A stretch of 64,000 nt of DNA, taken from assembly GCF_030317035.1 (NCBI RefSeq), contig NZ_JASZYK010000009.1, positions 62,001-126,000 of the forward strand. Direction: 5' to 3'. Shown here piece by piece: positions 1 through 8,598 of this stretch (its first letter is position 1; each line of letters starts with the position of its first letter). A model generated the notes under the pieces. That model was not told the origin of the DNA. It searched no databases and saw only the letters and a list, made by a program, of their open reading frames with translations. The position numbers and the translations under genes were made by a program. This stretch comes from Variovorax sp. J22G73 (GTDB taxonomy: Bacteria; Pseudomonadota; Gammaproteobacteria; Burkholderiales; Burkholderiaceae_C).

Positions 1-2036
1 ACGTACCAGTCGAGGCTCGCGGGGTTCGCCATGGCCTCGCGGTTGACCACCTTCTCGATGGGCTGGCCCAGCAGCAGCTTCTTGATCGGCAGCTCCTGCT
101 TCTTGCCCGACAGCGTGCGCGGAATCTCGGCCACCTGGAAGATGTCGTTGGGCACGAAGCGCGGCGACAGCGAGGTCTTGATGGCGTTGTTCAGCCGCGC
201 GCGCATCGCGTCGTCCAGCGCCACGCCGGGGCGCAGCACCACGAACAGCGGCATGTAGCTGTCGCGGCCCAAGTACTCCAGGTCGACCACCATCGAGTCG
301 AGCACCTCGGGCAGGCCTTCGACCGCGCTGTAGATCTCGCTGGTGCCCATGCGCAGGCCCTGGCGGTTGATGGTGGCGTCGCTGCGCCCGTAGATGACGC
401 AGCCGCCGTCGGTGCCGATCTTGATCCAGTCGCCGTGGCGCCATACGCCGGGGTAGGTGTCGAAGTAGCTCGACAAGTACCGCGCGTTGCCCTCGTCGCC
501 CCACAGGTACAGCGGCATCGACGGAATGGGCTGGGTGCACACCAGCTCGCCCACCTCGCCGATGACAGGCTGGCCGCTCTCGTTCCAGGCCTCCACGGCG
601 TGGCCGAGTTCGCGGCATTGCATCTGCCCCGGCACTTCGGGCAGCTCGCGGTTGCCGCCGACGAAGGCGCCGCAGAAGTCGGTGCCGCCCGAGATGTTGC
701 ACCACCACACGTCCTTCGAGCCCGCGTCGAGGATCTGCCGCGAGCCCCAGCGCTGCACCTCTTCGGGCAGCGGCGAGCCGGTGCTGCCGAGCGCGCGCAC
801 GCGCGAGAGGTCGCCGCAGTCCTTCGCGACCAGGCCGGCCTTCATGCAGTTGGTGAAGTAGGCCGCGCCCGCGCCGAAGAAGGTGACCTTGTGGCGCGCC
901 ACGAAGCGCCACAGCACGCCCCAGTCGGGCTTGTCCTTGCTGCCGGCCGGGTTGCCGTCGTAGATGCAGATGGTCGCGCCGAAGGCCATGCCCGAGAGCT
1001 GCGAGTTCCACATGACCCAGCCGGTGGAGCTGTACCAGTGGTAGCGCTCGCCGAAGTTGTTGGCGCCGTAGCTGGGCCCCACGTCGTTGTGCAGGCCGCA
1101 GGCATGCATGGTGAGGATGATGCCGCCCTGCCCGTGCACGATGGGCTTGGGCAGGCCGGTGGTGCCGCTGGAATACACGATCCAGATCGGATGGTCGAAG
1201 GGCAGCCACTCGGGCTCGAAGGCCGCCACCTTGTCGTCGTAGCGGTCGGTGGCGTGCACCCATTCGACGTCGTGCGGCACGGCCTGCGTGGCGTACGGCG
1301 ACTTCACCAGCAGCAGCTTGCGCACGCTGGGCAGCTGGCCGCGCAGCTCCTGCAGCACGCCGCTGCGGTCGAGCGGCTTGCCGCCGTAGTGCACGCCGTC
1401 CACCGCGATCAGCACCTTGGGCTCGATCTGGCGAAAGCGGTCGGCCACGGCGGCGGTGCCCATGTCGGGCGCGCACACGCTCCACACGGCGCCGATGCTG
1501 GAGCACGCCAGGAACGCGACCATGGTCTCGGGCACGTTGGGCATGTAGGCGGCCACGCGGTCGCCGCGCTGCACGCCCAGCGACTTGAGCGTGAGCGCCA
1601 CGGAGGCGACCTGTCGGCGCATTTCGGGCCACGACATTTCGCGCACCTCGCCGCGCTCGTTGTCGCTCACCATGGCCGGCATGCCGGCCGCGTGCGCGGC
1701 GTCGACATGGCGCAGCACCTCGCGCGCGTAGTTGACCTGGGCGCCCGGGAACCAGCGCGCGCCGGGCATGCGCCGCTCGGCCAGCACCGCGGTGTGCGGC
1801 GTGGGCGACTCGATGCGGGCGTAGTCCCAGATGCTCTGCCAGAAGGCGTCCAGGTCGGTCACGGACCAGCGCCACAGCGCGTCGTAGCTGTCGAACGAGA
1901 GGCCGCGCTGCGTGCGCAGCCAGTCCTGGTAAAGGCGGATCTGGGGAACGTTGCGGGCAACGCCGGGAACCGTGCTCGAAGCGGTGTCGGTAGAGGGAGA
2001 CGAGGACTGCGATGAAGGCTGAGATGAAGGAGGCAT
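1..2036 (-). CDS. aacS: Acetoacetate-CoA ligase (acetoacetyl-CoA synthetase), 3' end cut by window edge
   Basis: This acyl-adenylate-forming ligase is expected to convert acetoacetate, ATP and CoA to acetoacetyl-CoA in the cytoplasm, feeding ketone bodies or poly-hydroxybutyrate intermediates into central metabolism. About 678 codons are visible. The N-terminus has the family pattern LYQDWLRTQRGLSFDSYDAL, with WRWSV just after it. The adenylation P-loop reads YSSGTTGLPKP, and YGRSDATINRQG and SGKKQELPIKK near the C-terminus are the later adenylation motifs, including the catalytic lysine. The family is usually about 650-680 residues, so only a few residues should be missing beyond base 1. I chose the ATG at 2036 because the divergent operator region lies directly upstream. 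The gene faces the TetR gene, so it is a probable target of that regulator. Family assignment is secure; control by TetR is inferred. Confidence 0.9.
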   Translation of the reverse strand, partial: MPPSSQPSSQSSSPSTDTASSTVPGVARNVPQIRLYQDWLRTQRGLSFDSYDALWRWSVTDLDAFWQSIWDYARIESPTPHTAVLAERRMPGARWFPGAQVNYAREVLRHVDAAHAAGMPAMVSDNERGEVREMSWPEMRRQVASVALTLKSLGVQRGDRVAAYMPNVPETMVAFLACSSIGAVWSVCAPDMGTAAVADRFRQIEPKVLIAVDGVHYGGKPLDRSGVLQELRGQLPSVRKLLLVKSPYATQAVPHDVEWVHATDRYDDKVAAFEPEWLPFDHPIWIVYSSGTTGLPKPIVHGQGGIILTMHACGLHNDVGPSYGANNFGERYHWYSSTGWVMWNSQLSGMAFGATICIYDGNPAGSKDKPDWGVLWRFVARHKVTFFGAGAAYFTNCMKAGLVAKDCGDLSRVRALGSTGSPLPEEVQRWGSRQILDAGSKDVWWCNISGGTDFCGAFVGGNRELPEVPGQMQCRELGHAVEAWNESGQPVIGEVGELVCTQPIPSMPLYLWGDEGNARYLSSYFDTYPGVWRHGDWIKIGTDGGCVIYGRSDATINRQGLRMGTSEIYSAVEGLPEVLDSMVVDLEYLGRDSYMPLFVVLRPGVALDDAMRARLNNAIKTSLSPRFVPNDIFQVAEIPRTLSGKKQELPIKKLLLGQPIEKVVNREAMANPASLDWY

Positions 2037-2090
2037 GTCACGAGCGTAGCGCTGCGAACCACCATGCTCAATGAGGGTTGACCTCAGGGT

Positions 2091-2128
2091 TTGTACGCGT
2101 GTTCAATGTTTTTGTACAAGCGTTCAAT
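2091..2128. promoter_or_regulatory. Two tandem TetR-type operator palindromes
   Basis: Two copies of TTGTAC-N4-GTTCAAT lie at 2091-2107 and 2112-2128, exactly 21 bp apart, which is two helical turns. Each copy is an imperfect palindrome (TTGTAC against GTTCAA). They fill the 100-bp gap between the divergent acetoacetate-CoA ligase and TetR genes. A possible plus-strand promoter, TTGACC at 2078-2083 with TTCAAT at 2102-2107, overlaps the first copy, so a bound repressor would block it. The repeats are seen directly; their use by the adjacent TetR is inferred. Confidence 0.7.
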
Positions 2129-2136
2129 ACGCCCCG

Positions 2137-2925
2137 ATGAGCACCCGCACACCTGCCACAAGGCGCAGCGCCTCGCGCGCCCCCACGCCAGCCGCCGCCG
2201 CAGTCACGCCCGAGACTGCGCGGCCCGACCGCAAGCAGGCGATCCTGCTGGCGGCCGAGAAGCTTTTTGCGCGCCACGGCTACCACGTGGTCACGATCCG
2301 CCAGATTGCCGAGGAGGCCGGCGTGCCGCTGGCGCTCGTGGGCTACTACTACGGCCAGAAGCACGAGCTGTTCCACGCCATCTTCGAGCACTGGGGCCAC
2401 TCCATCGAGGCACGGCTCGCCGGCCTGGCCACGGTGGACATCGCCCCCGACGACGCGCGTACGCTGCCGCGCATCATCGACGCCTTCACCGCGCCCGTGC
2501 TGGCGCTGCGCGCGAGCGCCGAGGGCGAGTACTACGCGCTGCTGGTGGCGCGCGAGCTGTACCACGCCACCGAGGAAGCCGACCGCGTGCTGCGCAGCTA
2601 CTTCGACCCGCTGGCCGAGGCCTACATCGACGCGCTGCACGCCGCGCTGCCGCACGCCACGCGCAGCCAGGCCGCCTGGGGCTACCAGTTCGCGCTGGGC
2701 TCGCTGCTGCACCACCTGAACGACAGCCGCATCGAGCGCCTGTCGCGCGGCGAGAACAAGCGCGCCGACCCCGCCGTGGCGCCGATGCTGGTGAACTTCA
2801 TCGTCGGTGGCCTGCGCGCGGCGCTGCCGAAGCCGAAGGCCAGCACAGCCGCCACAGCAGCCGCAGCAGCCGCAGTCGCCAAGACCCCACGCACAAGAAC
2901 CACCCCCAGGAGACAGACCCCATGA
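2137..2925 (+). CDS. TetR/AcrR family transcriptional regulator
   Basis: A 262-residue regulator. A disordered, Ala/Thr/Arg-rich N-terminus of about 30 residues is followed by a TetR DNA-binding domain: KQAILLAAEKLFARHGY, then a helix-turn-helix through VTIRQIAEEAGVPLALVGYY. The rest is an all-helical ligand-binding domain ending in an Ala/Lys/Pro-rich tail. The ATG at 2137 is preferred over the one at 2071 because the tandem operators at 2091-2128 would otherwise be coding. Its stop overlaps the ATG of the binding-protein gene (ATGA), so it is the first gene of the importer operon. It probably represses itself, the importer operon and the divergent acetoacetate-CoA ligase. The ligand is unknown; an aromatic acid or CoA-linked metabolite would fit the neighbours. 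Confidence 0.9.
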   Translation: MSTRTPATRRSASRAPTPAAAAVTPETARPDRKQAILLAAEKLFARHGYHVVTIRQIAEEAGVPLALVGYYYGQKHELFHAIFEHWGHSIEARLAGLATVDIAPDDARTLPRIIDAFTAPVLALRASAEGEYYALLVARELYHATEEADRVLRSYFDPLAEAYIDALHAALPHATRSQAAWGYQFALGSLLHHLNDSRIERLSRGENKRADPAVAPMLVNFIVGGLRAALPKPKASTAATAAAAAAVAKTPRTRTTPRRQTP

Positions 2926-3884
2926 CGAGCACTCCCACGATGAAACGGCGCACCCTGCTCTCGGCCCTGGTGGCCGCGTCGGCGGCGTCGGCCACGCTGC
3001 CCGCCTTCGCGCAGGCCAACCCGAAGATCGTGTTCGGCTACACCGCCGTGACCGATTTCGCCTCGGTGTTCGTGGCCGCCGAAGAGGGCTACTTCAAGAA
3101 GCGCAGCCTCGAGGTCGAGCTCAAGTTCATTCCGCTGAACTCGACCATTCCGGCGGCGCTGCAGTCCGACTCGCTGCAGATCGGCGGGCCCACGCCCTCG
3201 GTGTTCCTGCAGGCGGTGGACGGCGGGCTCGACCTGGTGCTGGTGGCCGGCGGCGGCCTCACGTCGAAGACCATCACCGGCTTCGGCCTGGTGGCGCGCG
3301 CGGGCTCGGGCATCAAGGGCCCGCAGGACTGCGTGGGCAAGAAGATCGGCGTGCCCGGCCTGGGCGCCTTCCTGCACGTCACCTTCCGCGCATGGCTGAA
3401 GGACAGCGGCGTGGACTACCGCAAGGTCAATTTCGTGGAGGCCGCGTTCCCGCAGCATGCCGACCTGCTGCGCGGCGGCTCGGTCGACGCGGTGGTGTCG
3501 GCCGACCCGTTCATGAGCCGCATCACAGAGAGCGGCGCAGGCTACGTGGCCTCGTACTACTCGACCTTCCTGCCCGAGAACAACCAGACCATCGTGCATG
3601 CGGCCAAGCGCGACTGGGTGGCGAAGAACCCGGGCGCGGCGCGCGCGTTTCGCGAGGCGCTGGTGGAAGCCGGCGCGTTCATGCAGCAGCCGAAGAACGA
3701 TGCCAAGGTGCGCGCAGCCATCGGCAAGTACATCAAGCTGCCGCCCGAGGTGCTGGCCAAGGTGCAGGTCTCTCCGCCCGGCCCCGTGGTGACCGAGAAG
3801 CAGCTCGCCTACTGGACCGGGCTGATGAAGGAGCAGGACATGCTCAAGACGAACATCGACGTGGCGAAGCTGGTGGCCAAGTGA
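2922..3884 (+). CDS. ABC importer substrate-binding protein, NMT1/SsuA-like
   Basis: A 320-residue periplasmic binding protein. The export signal runs from about residue 7: KRRTLL, a hydrophobic Ala-rich stretch, then cleavage after AFA. The twin arginine could indicate Tat export but the motif is weak. The mature part has the NMT1/THI5-like pattern: GYTAVTDFASVFVAAEEGYF, an early lobe carrying LQIGGPTPSVF, and DAVVSADPF later. Proteins of this family bind nitrate, sulfonates, taurine, pyrimidine precursors or aromatic acids, and the sequence alone does not decide which. It starts inside the TetR stop (ATGA) with AGGAGA about 8 bp upstream. It is followed by ATPase and two permeases in tight overlap, giving a complete importer. 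The downstream cyclase and fumarylacetoacetase suggest an aromatic or keto-acid substrate, but this is inference. Confidence 0.9.
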   Translation: MTSTPTMKRRTLLSALVAASAASATLPAFAQANPKIVFGYTAVTDFASVFVAAEEGYFKKRSLEVELKFIPLNSTIPAALQSDSLQIGGPTPSVFLQAVDGGLDLVLVAGGGLTSKTITGFGLVARAGSGIKGPQDCVGKKIGVPGLGAFLHVTFRAWLKDSGVDYRKVNFVEAAFPQHADLLRGGSVDAVVSADPFMSRITESGAGYVASYYSTFLPENNQTIVHAAKRDWVAKNPGAARAFREALVEAGAFMQQPKNDAKVRAAIGKYIKLPPEVLAKVQVSPPGPVVTEKQLAYWTGLMKEQDMLKTNIDVAKLVAK

Positions 3885-4756
3885 TCGCGGCACCCGCTCC
3901 TGTGGTGGCGCGTGCCGCGTTGGCCGCCAGCGCCTTTCCTTCGACCAACGGCGAGGCGGGCCCGGCGGGCCCGGAGATAGAGACCACCCCGTTCCTGCGC
4001 TTCGACGGCGTGGCCATCCGCCTGGGCGGGCGCGAGATTCTCTCGCCCACCTCGTTCGACGTGGCGCGCGGCGAGTTCGTCTGCATCGTGGGCCCGAGCG
4101 GCTGCGGCAAGACCACGCTGCTGCGCGCGGCCAGCGGCCTGGTCACCGCCAGCGCGGGCGAGGTGCGGCGCAACGGCGTGAAGATGAGCGAGCCTTCGCG
4201 CGAAGTAGCTTTCGTGTTCCAGGACTACGGCCGCGCGCTGCTGCCCTGGCGCACGGTCGAAGGCAACGTGAGCCTGGCGCTCGAAGCGGCCGGCGTGCCC
4301 GCGGCCGAGCGCGCGCCGCGCATCGCCGACGTGCTGGGCAAGGTCGGGCTCGCCAGGCATGCGCAGAAGTTTCCGGTGCAGCTGTCGGGCGGCATGCAGC
4401 AGCGCGCGCAGATTGCGCGCTGCCTGGCGCAGAAGCCCGAGCTGATGATGATGGACGAGCCCTTCGGCGCGCTGGACGCGCTCACGCGCCAGAGCCTGCA
4501 GGACGAGCTCGCGCGGCTGGTGCGCGACGACGGGCTCACGGTGCTGTTCGTCACGCACGACCTGGAAGAGGCCATCTACCTCGGCGACCGCGTGATCGCG
4601 CTGCAGGCCAACCCGGGCCCGGGCCGGCCCAGCCTCGCGCGAATGATCGACGTGAAGATCCCGCGCCCGCGCGACCAGCTGACGACCAAGGAGCATCCCG
4701 AATACCTGCAGTTGCGGCGTGAGCTGTTCGCCTTCATCGAGCAGGGCCATGACTGA
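3881..4756 (+). CDS. ABC importer ATP-binding protein (SsuB/TauB-like)
   Basis: A 291-residue ATPase that would power the NMT1-type importer at the inner face of the membrane. After an unusual 30-residue Ala/Pro-rich extension, the nucleotide-binding domain begins near LRFDGVAIRLGG. It shows Walker A GPSGCGKTT, a Q-loop in FVFQDYGRALLPWRT, signature LSGGMQQR, Walker B LMMMDEPFGALD and the switch histidine in FVTHD. The start is taken as GTG at 3881, which overlaps the previous stop as GTGA. No better ATG precedes the domain, so the extension may be real or translation may begin a little later. The last bases overlap the next permease by 8 bp, indicating translational coupling. Confidence 0.9.
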   Translation: MIAAPAPVVARAALAASAFPSTNGEAGPAGPEIETTPFLRFDGVAIRLGGREILSPTSFDVARGEFVCIVGPSGCGKTTLLRAASGLVTASAGEVRRNGVKMSEPSREVAFVFQDYGRALLPWRTVEGNVSLALEAAGVPAAERAPRIADVLGKVGLARHAQKFPVQLSGGMQQRAQIARCLAQKPELMMMDEPFGALDALTRQSLQDELARLVRDDGLTVLFVTHDLEEAIYLGDRVIALQANPGPGRPSLARMIDVKIPRPRDQLTTKEHPEYLQLRRELFAFIEQGHD

Positions 4757-5519
4757 GCGCGGCGTCGTCCGGTGGGTGCGGCCGTGGGTGCTTCCGGTGG
4801 TGCTCGTCGGCCTCTTCGAGTGGTACGCGCGGCGCGCCGCCGCGCTGGGCAGCGACTCGCTCGCGCCGCCCAGTGCCGCGGCCAAGGCCTTCGCGGGCGC
4901 GGCGATGGACGGCTCGCTCTGGCAGGCCACGGGCTTCACGCTGGGCACGGCGGCGCTCGGGCTGCTGCTGGGCGCGGTGCTGGGCATTGCGCTGGGGCTG
5001 GTGCTCGGGCTGTCGCGCCGCGCGGCGCAGCTCGGGTCGATGTCCATCGAGGTGCTGCGCCCCGTGCCTTCGGTCGCGCTGATTCCGCTCGCGATGCTGG
5101 GCTTTGGCTTCGGCGTGCGCATGGAGCTGGCCATCGTCGCCTTCGCCACCTTCTGGCCGCTGCTGGTGCTGGTGCAGGCGGCGGTGCAGCAGGTGGAGCC
5201 GCGCCTGCTCGAGGTGAGCCGCGTGCTGGGGCTGTCGGCGCGCGAGCGGGCCTTCAAGATCGTGCTGCCAGCCATCGTGCCGCGGCTGTTCGTGGCGCTG
5301 CGGCTCGGCGTGGCGGTGGCGCTGGTCGTGGCCGTGACGGTCGAGATTGCCGCCAACCCCAACGGCATGGGCTACGCGATGATGATCGCGCAGCAGAGCT
5401 TCGACCCCGCGCTGATGCTCGCGTGGCTGGGGTGGATCGGCGTGGTGGGCTTTGCGGTGAACGCGGGCATGCTGCTGCTGCAACGCACCGTGGCGCGGCG
5501 CATGGGAGTGCAGCCATGA
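4749..5519 (+). CDS. ABC importer permease, first subunit (SsuC/TauC-like)
   Basis: A 256-residue inner-membrane permease with about six hydrophobic helices and a binding-protein-dependent transport domain. The cytoplasmic EAA loop that contacts the ATPase is visible as EVSRVLGLSARERAFKIVLP. The family pattern VLRPVPSVALIPLAMLGFG lies in the middle. The ATG at 4749 overlaps the ATPase gene by 8 bp. It pairs with the next permease, which is homologous but clearly different, so the channel is probably a heterodimer; many NMT1-type importers use a single permease gene. The substrate follows that of the binding protein and is not known. Confidence 0.9.
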   Translation: MTERGVVRWVRPWVLPVVLVGLFEWYARRAAALGSDSLAPPSAAAKAFAGAAMDGSLWQATGFTLGTAALGLLLGAVLGIALGLVLGLSRRAAQLGSMSIEVLRPVPSVALIPLAMLGFGFGVRMELAIVAFATFWPLLVLVQAAVQQVEPRLLEVSRVLGLSARERAFKIVLPAIVPRLFVALRLGVAVALVVAVTVEIAANPNGMGYAMMIAQQSFDPALMLAWLGWIGVVGFAVNAGMLLLQRTVARRMGVQP

Positions 5520-6304
5520 ACGGCAGCAGGGAACGCGCGGGCTGGAGTTGGCTCGGCTCGTTGGGCGTGCTGCTCGCGCTCGTGACGTTGTGGTGGGTCG
5601 CGAGCAACGCGGGCTGGGTCAGCCGCGTGTTCCTGCCGACGCCGCAGGCCACCTTCGCGAGCCTGCTCGAAGGGCTCAACCTCTCCGGCGATTCGGGCAA
5701 CGGCGAGCTGCTCGCGTTCACGCGGGCCACGGTCGGGCGCATGGTCGAAGGCTGGTTGCTGGCGTCGCTGTTCGGCGTGGTGCTGGGCGCGGCCATCGGC
5801 GTGTCGCCCGCGGTGCGCGCCTGGGTGCAGCCAACGCTCGAATTCATTCGCCCGCTGCCCGCCTCGGCGCTGTTGCCGCTGGCCATTTCGATCTTCGGGC
5901 TCAACCCCGGCATGGTGCTCTTCGTGGTCGCCTTCGGCGCGATGTGGCCGGTGCTGCTGGCCACGGTGCACGGCTTCGCGGCGGTGGAGCCGCGCCTGTC
6001 GGAAGTGGCGCGCTGCCTGCAGATGTCGCGCGCCGCGTACATCTGGAAGATGGGCCTGCCCAACGCCATGCCCGACATCCTGGCCGGCATGCGGCTGGCG
6101 CTGACCATCGCGCTCATCGTGGCGGTGGTGGGCGAAATGATCGCCTCGCAGACCGGCCTGGGCCAGGCCATCCTGCTGGCCGCGCGCGCCTTCCGCGCCA
6201 GCGAGCTGTTCGCCGGCATCGTGCTGCTGGGGCTCATCGGCTTCGCGAGCAACGCGCTGCTCGCCTTCGCCGAACGGCGCCTGCTGCGCTGGCAGCAGCC
6301 CTGA
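5516..6304 (+). CDS. ABC importer permease, second subunit (SsuC/TauC-like)
   Basis: A 262-residue permease paralogous to the preceding gene, with about six transmembrane helices. The conserved middle reads LEFIRPLPASALLPLAISIFG, and the EAA loop is EVARCLQMSRAAYIWKMGLP. It begins inside the stop of the upstream permease (ATGA), so SBP, ATPase and both permeases form one coupled operon. Compared with its partner it has a longer periplasmic segment after the first helix (LLEGLNLSGDSGNGELLAF). The pair most likely forms a heterodimeric channel. After it comes a 54-bp gap with AAGGAG before the cyclase gene, still on the same strand. Confidence 0.9.
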   Translation: MNGSRERAGWSWLGSLGVLLALVTLWWVASNAGWVSRVFLPTPQATFASLLEGLNLSGDSGNGELLAFTRATVGRMVEGWLLASLFGVVLGAAIGVSPAVRAWVQPTLEFIRPLPASALLPLAISIFGLNPGMVLFVVAFGAMWPVLLATVHGFAAVEPRLSEVARCLQMSRAAYIWKMGLPNAMPDILAGMRLALTIALIVAVVGEMIASQTGLGQAILLAARAFRASELFAGIVLLGLIGFASNALLAFAERRLLRWQQP

Positions 6305-6358
6305 CCCTCTTTGCTTCGTCGTCCTCTTCATTCCCACGAAAACACAAGGAGCCTCCCC

Positions 6359-7165
6359 ATGCCACGCCAATTCGTCGACCTGTCGATCTTCCTGGAGAAC
6401 GACGTGATGTCCGACCCGCCGGCCTTCGCGCCGAAGATCCAGTACTTCACGCACGAGCAGACCTACGAGCAGATCGAGCCCTTCTTTCCGGGCCTGAAGA
6501 AAGAAGACCTGCCCGACGGCGAAGGCTGGGCCGTGGAGCTGGTGCAGCTGTCCACGCACAACGGCACGCACCTCGATGCGCCGTACCACTTCCACTCGAC
6601 CATGGACAAGGCGCTGGGCAAGAAGAAACCCGCCATCGCCATCCACGACGTGCCGCTGGAGTGGTGCTTCCAGCCGGGCGTGAAGCTCGACTTTCGCCAT
6701 TTCGCAGACGGCTACGTGGTCACGGCCGACGACGTGGAGGCCGAGCTGAAACGCATCGGCCACACGCTGAGCCCGCTGGAAATCGTGGTCGTCAACACGC
6801 GCGCCGGCTCGCGCTACGGCCACAACGACTACGTGTCGGCCGGCGCCGGCATGGGCTACGAAGCCACCATGTACCTGCTGGAGCGCGGCGTGCGCCTTAC
6901 CGGCACCGACGCCTGGAGCTGGGACGCGCCCTTCGTGCACACCGCCAGGAAGTACGGCGAGACGCAGGACGCCTCGCTCATCTGGGAAGGCCACAAGGCC
7001 GGGCGCGACATCGGCTACTGCCACATCGAGAAGCTGCACAACCTCGAGGTGCTGCCGCCCACCGGCTTCTTCATCAGCTGCTTTCCGCACAAGATCCGCG
7101 GCGCGTCGGCGGGCTGGACGCGCGCGGTCGCGATCTTCGACGACGCGCTGATGGCGTCGGTGTGA
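6359..7165 (+). CDS. Cyclase-family metal-dependent hydrolase (kynurenine-formamidase fold)
   Basis: A 268-residue protein of the putative cyclase superfamily (PF04199-like), which includes kynurenine formamidase and other Zn/Mn hydrolases acting on amides, lactones or cyclic acids. The metal-binding pattern HNGTHLDAPYHFH is clear near residue 65, and WSWDAPF with a later HIEKLHNLE segment matches the rest of the fold. The ATG at 6359 follows AAGGAG by 8 bp. No signal peptide is seen, so it should be cytoplasmic. It sits between an organic-anion importer and fumarylacetoacetase, so it may open or hydrolyse an intermediate of the imported compound. The actual reaction cannot be read from the sequence. 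Confidence 0.85.
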   Translation: MPRQFVDLSIFLENDVMSDPPAFAPKIQYFTHEQTYEQIEPFFPGLKKEDLPDGEGWAVELVQLSTHNGTHLDAPYHFHSTMDKALGKKKPAIAIHDVPLEWCFQPGVKLDFRHFADGYVVTADDVEAELKRIGHTLSPLEIVVVNTRAGSRYGHNDYVSAGAGMGYEATMYLLERGVRLTGTDAWSWDAPFVHTARKYGETQDASLIWEGHKAGRDIGYCHIEKLHNLEVLPPTGFFISCFPHKIRGASAGWTRAVAIFDDALMASV

Positions 7166-7176
7166 AGGGTGTGCAG

Positions 7177-8511
7177 ATGAGCGCGCTCAACCACACACAC
7201 GACGCCGATGCACGCAGCTGGGTCGACTCGGCGAACGCCGCGGGCTGCGACTTTCCCATTCAGAACCTGCCGCACGCGGTGTTCCGCCGAGCGGGCAGCG
7301 CCGAGGCGTTTCGCGGCGGCGTGGCCATCGGCGACCAGGTGCTCGACCTGGCGGCGCTGGCATCGAAGCAGCAACTCGACGGCCCCGCGCACGGTGCGGC
7401 GCGCGATGCGGCACGCGCGGCCGCGTTGCCTGCGCTGAACGATTTCTTCGCGCTCGGCAAGGGCGCGTGGAAGGCGCTGCGCCACGCGCTGTTCGAGCTG
7501 CTGAAGCACGACGCACCGAGCGCCACCGTGCAGGCGCTGCGCGACTGCCTGGTGCCGCAGGCCGAGGTCGAATACACCGTGCCCGCGCGCATCGGCGACT
7601 ACACCGACTTCTACACATCCATCGACCACGCGCTGAACATCAGCCGCCTGATGAACCCCGACGGCGACGTGACGCCCAACTTTCGCTGGATTCCGACGGC
7701 GTACCACGGGCGCGTGTCGACCATCGGCGTGAGCGGCCAGCGCTTTCACCGCCCGATGGGGCAAGCCATGGCACCGGGCGCGAAGGCGCCGACCTATCAA
7801 GCCTGCGCGCGCCTCGACTACGAGCTGGAGCTGGGCGTGTGGATCGGCACGGGCAATGCGCAGGGCGAGCCGATTGCGCTGGAACACGCGGGCGAGCACA
7901 TCTTCGGCATCTGCCTGCTCAACGACTGGTCGGCGCGCGACATCCAGTTCTGGGAGATGGCGCCGCTCGGGCCCTTCCTGGCGAAGAACTTCGCCACCAC
8001 GATCTCGCCGTGGATCGTGACGATGGAGGCGCTGGCGCCCTATCGCCAGGCGTGGACGCGGGCCGCGGGCGATCCGCAACCGCTGCCCTACCTAGAAAAC
8101 GCAGCCAATCGCGAGAGCGGCGCGCTCGATATCCGGCTCGAGGTGTGGCTCGAAAGCGAGAAGGCGCGCAACGAGAAGACGGGGCCGTCGCGCCTGTCGG
8201 CCACCAGCTTCAGGCACCAGTACTGGAGCGTGGCGCAGATGGTGACGCACCACACCATGGGCGGCTGCAGCCTGAACCCGGGCGACCTGTTCGGCAGCGG
8301 CACGATCTCGGGGCCCGGCGAGGGCGAAGCGGGCGCAATCATCGAGTTGGCGCGCGCGGGGCAAAGCCCGGTCACGCTGGCCAACGGCGAACAGCGCAGC
8401 TTTCTGGAAGACGGCGACGCGGTGCTTTTGCGCGGCTGGTGCGAAAAGCCCGGGCATGCGCGCATCGGGTTCGGGGAGAGCCGGGGGACGGTGCTGCCGG
8501 CCAGGAACTGA
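7177..8511 (+). CDS. fahA: Fumarylacetoacetase
   Basis: A 444-residue enzyme expected to hydrolyse fumarylacetoacetate to fumarate and acetoacetate, the last step of homogentisate (Tyr/Phe) degradation. The N-terminal SH3-like domain occupies roughly the first 130 residues. The catalytic FAH domain follows with DYTDFYTSIDHALN, a metal/substrate segment YHGRVSTI, the acidic pair in LDYELELGVWIG, and NDWSARDIQFWE. Length and motifs match the family. The start at 7177 has AAGGG upstream, and the gap to the cyclase gene is only 11 bp. Homogentisate dioxygenase, the usual partner, is not in the window. One product is acetoacetate, the substrate of the divergent acetoacetate-CoA ligase, which gives the shared TetR control a metabolic sense. 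Confidence 0.92.
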   Translation: MSALNHTHDADARSWVDSANAAGCDFPIQNLPHAVFRRAGSAEAFRGGVAIGDQVLDLAALASKQQLDGPAHGAARDAARAAALPALNDFFALGKGAWKALRHALFELLKHDAPSATVQALRDCLVPQAEVEYTVPARIGDYTDFYTSIDHALNISRLMNPDGDVTPNFRWIPTAYHGRVSTIGVSGQRFHRPMGQAMAPGAKAPTYQACARLDYELELGVWIGTGNAQGEPIALEHAGEHIFGICLLNDWSARDIQFWEMAPLGPFLAKNFATTISPWIVTMEALAPYRQAWTRAAGDPQPLPYLENAANRESGALDIRLEVWLESEKARNEKTGPSRLSATSFRHQYWSVAQMVTHHTMGGCSLNPGDLFGSGTISGPGEGEAGAIIELARAGQSPVTLANGEQRSFLEDGDAVLLRGWCEKPGHARIGFGESRGTVLPARN

Positions 8512-8559
8512 AGTGACGGCTGACGCAGCAACTGAACCGCGAGAACCGAATCGCCAATG

Positions 8560-8590
8560 AAAAAGGCCACCCTTGTGAGGTGGCCTTTTT
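8560..8590. terminator. Bidirectional rho-independent terminator
   Basis: A perfect 12-bp stem (8560-8571 with 8579-8590) and a 7-nt loop, with A/T runs on both sides. On the minus strand it lies 8 bp past the tRNA-Gly 3' end; on the plus strand it ends the fahA transcript. Confidence 0.9.
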
Positions 8591-8598
8591 GCGCGATT

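Noticed and set aside
435..2015. 526-codon open frame on the plus strand opposite the acetoacetate-CoA ligase
   Set aside because: Its His/Arg/Ala/Val-rich product is the usual antisense shadow in high-GC DNA; the minus-strand ligase matches its family over the full length.
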